DNA of 64,000 bases from Geodermatophilus arenarius (GTDB lineage: Bacteria; Actinomycetota; Actinomycetes; Mycobacteriales; Geodermatophilaceae): the NCBI RefSeq assembly GCF_042654585.1, contig NZ_JBHSGR010000005.1, forward strand, positions 124,001-188,000. Reading direction: 5' to 3'. The notes beneath the pieces are model-generated. The model ran no database searches. It was given only the letters and a program-made list of their open reading frames with translations, and was not told the origin of the DNA. A program made the position numbers and the translations under genes. How positions within the stretch are numbered: the stretch's first letter is position 1; each line of letters begins with the position of its first letter. Shown in pieces: positions 60,542 to 64,000 of the stretch.

Positions 60542-61341
60542 CGCCGGTCCTCCGGTGCCGGGTCGAGCGTGCCGAGGGCGGCGTCCGGGCTGCCGAGCTG
60601 CGCCCGGCCGGTGGGACGGGGCATCTGGTCGACCTCCTGGGGCTCGATGTCGGTGGCCAGGCTGTCCTCGGCGATCCCGCCGTCGGGCAGCAGCGCCCCG
60701 GCGGCGACGGAGTTGGCGCGGGCGTACACGCCGGGGCCGGGCAGCGTCTGCGGCCGGTCGGTGAGGAACCGGGCGCGGGAGAGCTCCTTCTGCGTCCGCC
60801 GGGTGCCGGGCTCGCGCTCGATGTGCGCGAGCACCATCGCGCCGACCGCGGCGGTGATCAGCAGCGCGCTGGTGACCTCGAAGGCCAGCAGGTAGCGGGT
60901 GAACAGCAGCTCGGCGATCGAGTCGATGTTGCCGGTGCCGCCCTGCGCGTCGGACAGGCCCGCGACCGGGGTGTCCTGCGTGGCGCGGGCGATGCCGGCG
61001 CCGACCAGCCCGGCGAACCCGACGCCGAGCACCGTGGCCGCCACCCGCTGCCCGCGCAGCGTCTCGACCACGGAGTCCGAGGAGTCCCGGCCGACCATCA
61101 TGAGCACGAACAGGAACAGGATCATGATCGCGCCGGTGTAGACGATGATCTGCACGGCGCCGAGGAACGGCGCGGACTGGACGACGTAGAACACGCCCAG
61201 GGCGAGCATCGTGTTGACCAGCCACAGCGCCGAGTGGACGGCGTTGCGGCTGAACACCATCCCCAGCGCCCCGGCCAGCGCGACCGGGCCCAGGATCCAG
61301 AAGACGACGGCCTCGCCGGTGCCGATGACGACCTCGGTCAT
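60538..61341 (-). CDS. nuoJ: NADH-quinone oxidoreductase subunit J
   Basis: 267-residue membrane subunit. Five hydrophobic segments occupy the first 175 residues, including FLGAVQIIVYTGAIMILFLFVLMMVG. The remaining 90 or so residues are a soluble tail that is longer than in enterobacterial NuoJ but common in actinobacteria. Overlaps nuoI and nuoK by four bases. Confidence 0.94.
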   Translation of the reverse strand: MTEVVIGTGEAVVFWILGPVALAGALGMVFSRNAVHSALWLVNTMLALGVFYVVQSAPFLGAVQIIVYTGAIMILFLFVLMMVGRDSSDSVVETLRGQRVAATVLGVGFAGLVGAGIARATQDTPVAGLSDAQGGTGNIDSIAELLFTRYLLAFEVTSALLITAAVGAMVLAHIEREPGTRRTQKELSRARFLTDRPQTLPGPGVYARANSVAAGALLPDGGIAEDSLATDIEPQEVDQMPRPTGRAQLGSPDAALGTLDPAPEDRR

Positions 61342-61985
61342 GCCCGCTCCACCGTCACCGGCTCGGCCGGCGAGCCCTGCTGCGGGTCGCGCACGTAGTA
61401 GGCCTTCTCGTCGTCACCGAGGCGCATCGGGTGCGGCGGGGCCTCCATGCCGGGCAGCAGCGGGGCCATGAGCTGCTCCTTGGTGTAGATCAGGTCCTGC
61501 CGGTTGTCGTCGGCCAGCTCGAAGTCGTTGCTCATCGTCAGCGAGCGGGTGGGGCAGGCCTCGATGCACAGCCCGCAGAAGATGCAGCGCAGGTAGTTGA
61601 TCTGGTAGACGCGGCCGTACCGCTCACCGGGGCTGTAGCGCGCGTCCTCGGTGTTGTCCCCGCCCTCGACGTAGATCGCGTCGGCCGGGCACGCCCAGGC
61701 GCACAGCTCGCAGCCGACGCACTTCTCCAGCCCGTCGGGGTGCCGGTTGAGCACGTGCCGGCCGTGGTAGCGCGGCTTGGTCACCTTGGGGACGTCGGGG
61801 TACTCCTCGGTGGTCACCTTCTTGAACATCTGGGCGAAGGTGACGCCGAAGCCCTGGCCGGGCGCCGGCAGCAGGCTGCGGTGTGGCGCGGGCGTGCCGC
61901 CGCCGGCCCGCTCGACCTCACCGCCCCGGGCCGCCTGGGCCAGTCCCTTCGACTCGCCGCCGGTCGCCGGGTCCTGGTCAGCCAT
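61338..61985 (-). CDS. nuoI: NADH-quinone oxidoreductase subunit I
   Basis: Peripheral-arm iron-sulphur subunit of 215 residues carrying clusters N6a and N6b. Two motifs of CxxCxxCxxxCP type are intact: CVGCELCAWACPADAI and CIFCGLCIEACPTRSL. An unusual 35-residue N-terminal stretch (GESKGLAQAARGGEVERAGG) precedes the family core at GFGVTFAQMF. Overlaps nuoH by eight bases. Confidence 0.95.
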   Translation of the reverse strand: MADQDPATGGESKGLAQAARGGEVERAGGGTPAPHRSLLPAPGQGFGVTFAQMFKKVTTEEYPDVPKVTKPRYHGRHVLNRHPDGLEKCVGCELCAWACPADAIYVEGGDNTEDARYSPGERYGRVYQINYLRCIFCGLCIEACPTRSLTMSNDFELADDNRQDLIYTKEQLMAPLLPGMEAPPHPMRLGDDEKAYYVRDPQQGSPAEPVTVERA

Positions 61986-63501
61986 CGGTCTCCTCCTGTG
62001 CGCTGGTGGCCGTGCTGCCCGTGGTGCTGCCCGTGGTGCTGCCGGCGGCTCGGCGGCCGCTGCTGACCACGCCGCCCTCGGGACGCGCGCCCACCGGCTC
62101 GGCGCGGCGCAGCCGTGGCGACGGCGGCACGACGAGGTCCATGGGCGGCACCGGGAAGCCGCCCTCGGCGCGGGCCGGGCCGGTGCGCTGCGCCGGCCGG
62201 TGCCGCGGCCCGGCCGGGGGCAGCACCTCGGGGTCGGGGTCCGGGTCGGTGGCGTGGACGCCGCCGGCCGCGGCGTCCTCGGCCATGAGCCGGGTGTCGC
62301 GGTTGCTGGCCCGGCTGGCGACCGACAGCGCCAGCAGCACCAGCAGCGCGATCGGCACGCCGACGAACACCGCCACCTGGCCGGTGGACAGGTCCGCCTC
62401 GCGGGAGACGGTGCGCATGGTGGCGACCGCGAGGATCCAGGCCAGCGCCGTCGGCACCAGGACCTTCCAGCCGAAGCGCATGAACTGGTCGTAGCGCAGC
62501 CGGGGCAGCGTCCCGCGCAGCCAGATGAACACGAACAGCGCGGCGGCGACCTTGAGGAAGAACCACAGCAGCGGCCACCAGCCGGAGTTGGCGCCGTCCC
62601 AGATCGAGATCGGCCACGGGGCCCGCCAGCCGCCGAGGAACAGCGTCGCGGCCAGCGCCGAGACGGTGACCATGTTGATGTACTCGGCGAGGAAGAACAG
62701 CGCGAACTTCAGCGACGAGTACTCGGTGTGGAAGCCGCCGACCAGCTCGCTCTCCGCCTCGGGCAGGTCGAACGGCGCCCGGTTGGTCTCGCCGACGACA
62801 GCGATCACGTAGATGACGAAGCTGACCGGCAGCAGGACGGCGAACCAGCTCGGCCCGGTGAACTCCAGCCCGAAGAACGACAGGCGGTTGCCGTCGGCCT
62901 GGGCGGCGACGATCTCCGAGGTCGACATCGACCCGGCGTAGAGGAACACCGCGACGATCGACAGGCCCATCGCGATCTCGTAGCTGACCATCTGGGCGGC
63001 GCTGCGCAGCCCGCCGAGCAGCGGGTAGGTCGAGCCCGAGGCCCAGCCGGCCAGCACGATGCCGTAGACGCCCATCGCTGAGCAGGCCAGGACGACGAGG
63101 ACGCCGATGGGGGCGTCGGTGAGCTGCAGCGGGGTCTGCTGGCCGAAGATGCTGACCACCGGGCCCAGCGGGATGACCGAGAAGGCCAGGAACGCGGGGA
63201 TGGTCGCGATGACCGGGGCCAGGAAGTAGACCGGCTTGTCCGCCATCGCGGGCCGGATGTCCTCCTTGAACGCCAGCTTCAGCCCGTCGGCGAGGCTCTG
63301 CAGGTAGCCGCGCGGGCCCACCCGGTTGGGGCCGATGCGCTGCTGCATGCGGGCGACGACCTTGCGCTCGAACACGATCGCGAACAGCGTCATCAGGACC
63401 AGCACGACGAAGACGCCGACGATCTTGACGAGCACGATCCACCAGACGTCGTGCCCGAAGTCCTCGAGCGTCGGCTGGTCGGCGGCGGCGAGCAGGGTCA
63501 C
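61978..63501 (-). CDS. nuoH: NADH-quinone oxidoreductase subunit H
   Basis: Quinone-chamber subunit, 507 residues from the GTG (MTLLAAADQPTLEDFG) that overlaps nuoG by four bases. Core signatures: ERKVVARMQQRIGPNRVGPRG, LADGLKLAFKEDIRP, ETNRAPFDLPEAESELVGGFHTEYS and FLAEYINM. About 100 residues of hydrophilic Pro/Gly/Ser-rich tail follow the last helix, ending in GSTTGSTTGST, encoded by an imperfect 12-bp tandem repeat near 62010-62042. Confidence 0.95.
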   Translation of the reverse strand: MTLLAAADQPTLEDFGHDVWWIVLVKIVGVFVVLVLMTLFAIVFERKVVARMQQRIGPNRVGPRGYLQSLADGLKLAFKEDIRPAMADKPVYFLAPVIATIPAFLAFSVIPLGPVVSIFGQQTPLQLTDAPIGVLVVLACSAMGVYGIVLAGWASGSTYPLLGGLRSAAQMVSYEIAMGLSIVAVFLYAGSMSTSEIVAAQADGNRLSFFGLEFTGPSWFAVLLPVSFVIYVIAVVGETNRAPFDLPEAESELVGGFHTEYSSLKFALFFLAEYINMVTVSALAATLFLGGWRAPWPISIWDGANSGWWPLLWFFLKVAAALFVFIWLRGTLPRLRYDQFMRFGWKVLVPTALAWILAVATMRTVSREADLSTGQVAVFVGVPIALLVLLALSVASRASNRDTRLMAEDAAAGGVHATDPDPDPEVLPPAGPRHRPAQRTGPARAEGGFPVPPMDLVVPPSPRLRRAEPVGARPEGGVVSSGRRAAGSTTGSTTGSTATSAQEETDG

Positions 63502-64000
63502 GCGGCACCTCCCGCGCTCGATCCGGGAGCGCTCAGCCGGACGACGCCGCCGGGCGCCGTGCCGAGGCCGGTGCGCAGCTCGCTGCCGGGTGAGCGCATC
63601 GGCAGCCACACCACGTCGTCGGGCATCTCGGTGACGCAGACGGGCAGGGTGACCGAGCCGGTGGCGCCGGTGACGGTGAGCGGGGCGCCGTCGGCCACAC
63701 CGAGCCCGGCGGCCCGAGCGGCGCTGATCCGCACCACCGGCGGGCGGGCGGTGCCGGCGAGCTCGGGCTCGTCGCGCTGCAGCGTCCCGACGTCGAGCAG
63801 CTGCCGCCAGGAGGCCAGCAGCGCCTCCCCCTCGCCCGGCTCCGGCGCCACGGCCGGCGGCACGTCGAGGCCGCCCTCGGCGCGGGCGCTCGTGTCGCCG
63901 AGGTGGGCGAGCTCGGCGCGGGCCGCGTCGGGGGTGGGCAGCCGCAGGTCGGCGTCGAGGTGCTCGGCCAGGCCGTGCAGCACCCGGCCGTCGGGGAGCT
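63498..64000 (-). CDS. nuoG: NADH-quinone oxidoreductase subunit G (C-terminal part, cut by window)
   Basis: Open at the right edge; the last 166 or so codons are visible. They read through LPDGRVLHGLAEHL, then DGAPLTVTGATGSVTLPVCVTEMPDDVVWLPMRSPG, a molybdopterin-oxidoreductase C-terminal (dinucleotide-binding) domain of the kind that ends NuoG. Position directly before nuoH supports this. The Fe-S N-terminus lies outside. Confidence 0.85.
   Translation of the reverse strand, partial: LPDGRVLHGLAEHLDADLRLPTPDAARAELAHLGDTSARAEGGLDVPPAVAPEPGEGEALLASWRQLLDVGTLQRDEPELAGTARPPVVRISAARAAGLGVADGAPLTVTGATGSVTLPVCVTEMPDDVVWLPMRSPGSELRTGLGTAPGGVVRLSAPGSSAGGAA

Overview
The window is chromosomal DNA of a very high-GC actinobacterium. 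GTG and TTG starts are common, most same-strand neighbours overlap by 1 or 4 bases, and the housekeeping gene order is actinobacterial. The mix of genes (an mce operon with its own ATPase beside rplJL, korAB next to htpX, nuo ending in a polyprenyl synthase) and the protein tails look to me like Geodermatophilaceae (Blastococcus, Geodermatophilus, Modestobacter). That placement is from memory and inference. I see no insertion sequence, prophage, CRISPR array or rRNA gene.

Layout: (1) 1-9206, minus strand: the str operon (rpsL-rpsG-fusA-tuf) followed by the first eight genes of the S10 operon (rpsJ to rpsC, running off the left edge). (2) 9832-12296, plus strand: a cytoplasmic-looking trypsin-fold protease, a 76-residue companion protein and a luciferase-like oxidoreductase. 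(3) 12455-19966, minus: rpoB-rpoC. (4) 20351-31833, minus: a complete Mce lipid-transport operon (mceG-like ATPase, two YrbE permeases, MceA-F, two Mce-associated proteins). (5) 32111-36579, minus: tRNA-Trp-secE-nusG-rplK-rplA and rplJ-rplL, with an L10 leader. (6) 36857-40902: an aminotransferase facing a tRNA-Thr/tRNA-Met/rpmG/hadA/hadB/M1-peptidase unit. (7) 40988-45237: a GGDEF-EAL membrane protein, an unannotated 33-residue peptide gene made of five RGAKWA repeats, a TadE-like protein, tRNA-Tyr and a YajQ-family protein. (8) 45330-52668: a MEDS-ATPase regulator, an HtpX protease, 2-oxoacid:ferredoxin oxidoreductase korAB, and a divergent MocR regulator/flavin-fold oxidase pair. (9) 52799-64000, minus: nuoG (partial) to nuoN, a polyprenyl diphosphate synthase and a PQQ-type dehydrogenase lipoprotein.

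Two things stand out. The first is the tandem-repeat micropeptide (43675-43776). It has a strong ribosome binding site, third-position-only variation between repeats, a perfect 28-bp palindrome after its stop, and a c-di-GMP enzyme downstream. The second is a dispersed about 77-nt structured element that starts exactly at the stop codons of rpoC and rplA, with four compensatory base-pair changes between the copies and a GC-rich terminator hairpin behind each. A degenerate third copy lies at the end of the polyprenyl synthase gene and appears to supply the ribosome binding site and N-terminus of the next gene.

The genes mostly serve translation, transcription, envelope lipid transport and respiration. 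KorAB can make reduced ferredoxin from 2-oxoacids, complex I feeds the menaquinone pool, and the polyprenyl synthase co-located with nuo probably makes the quinone side chain.
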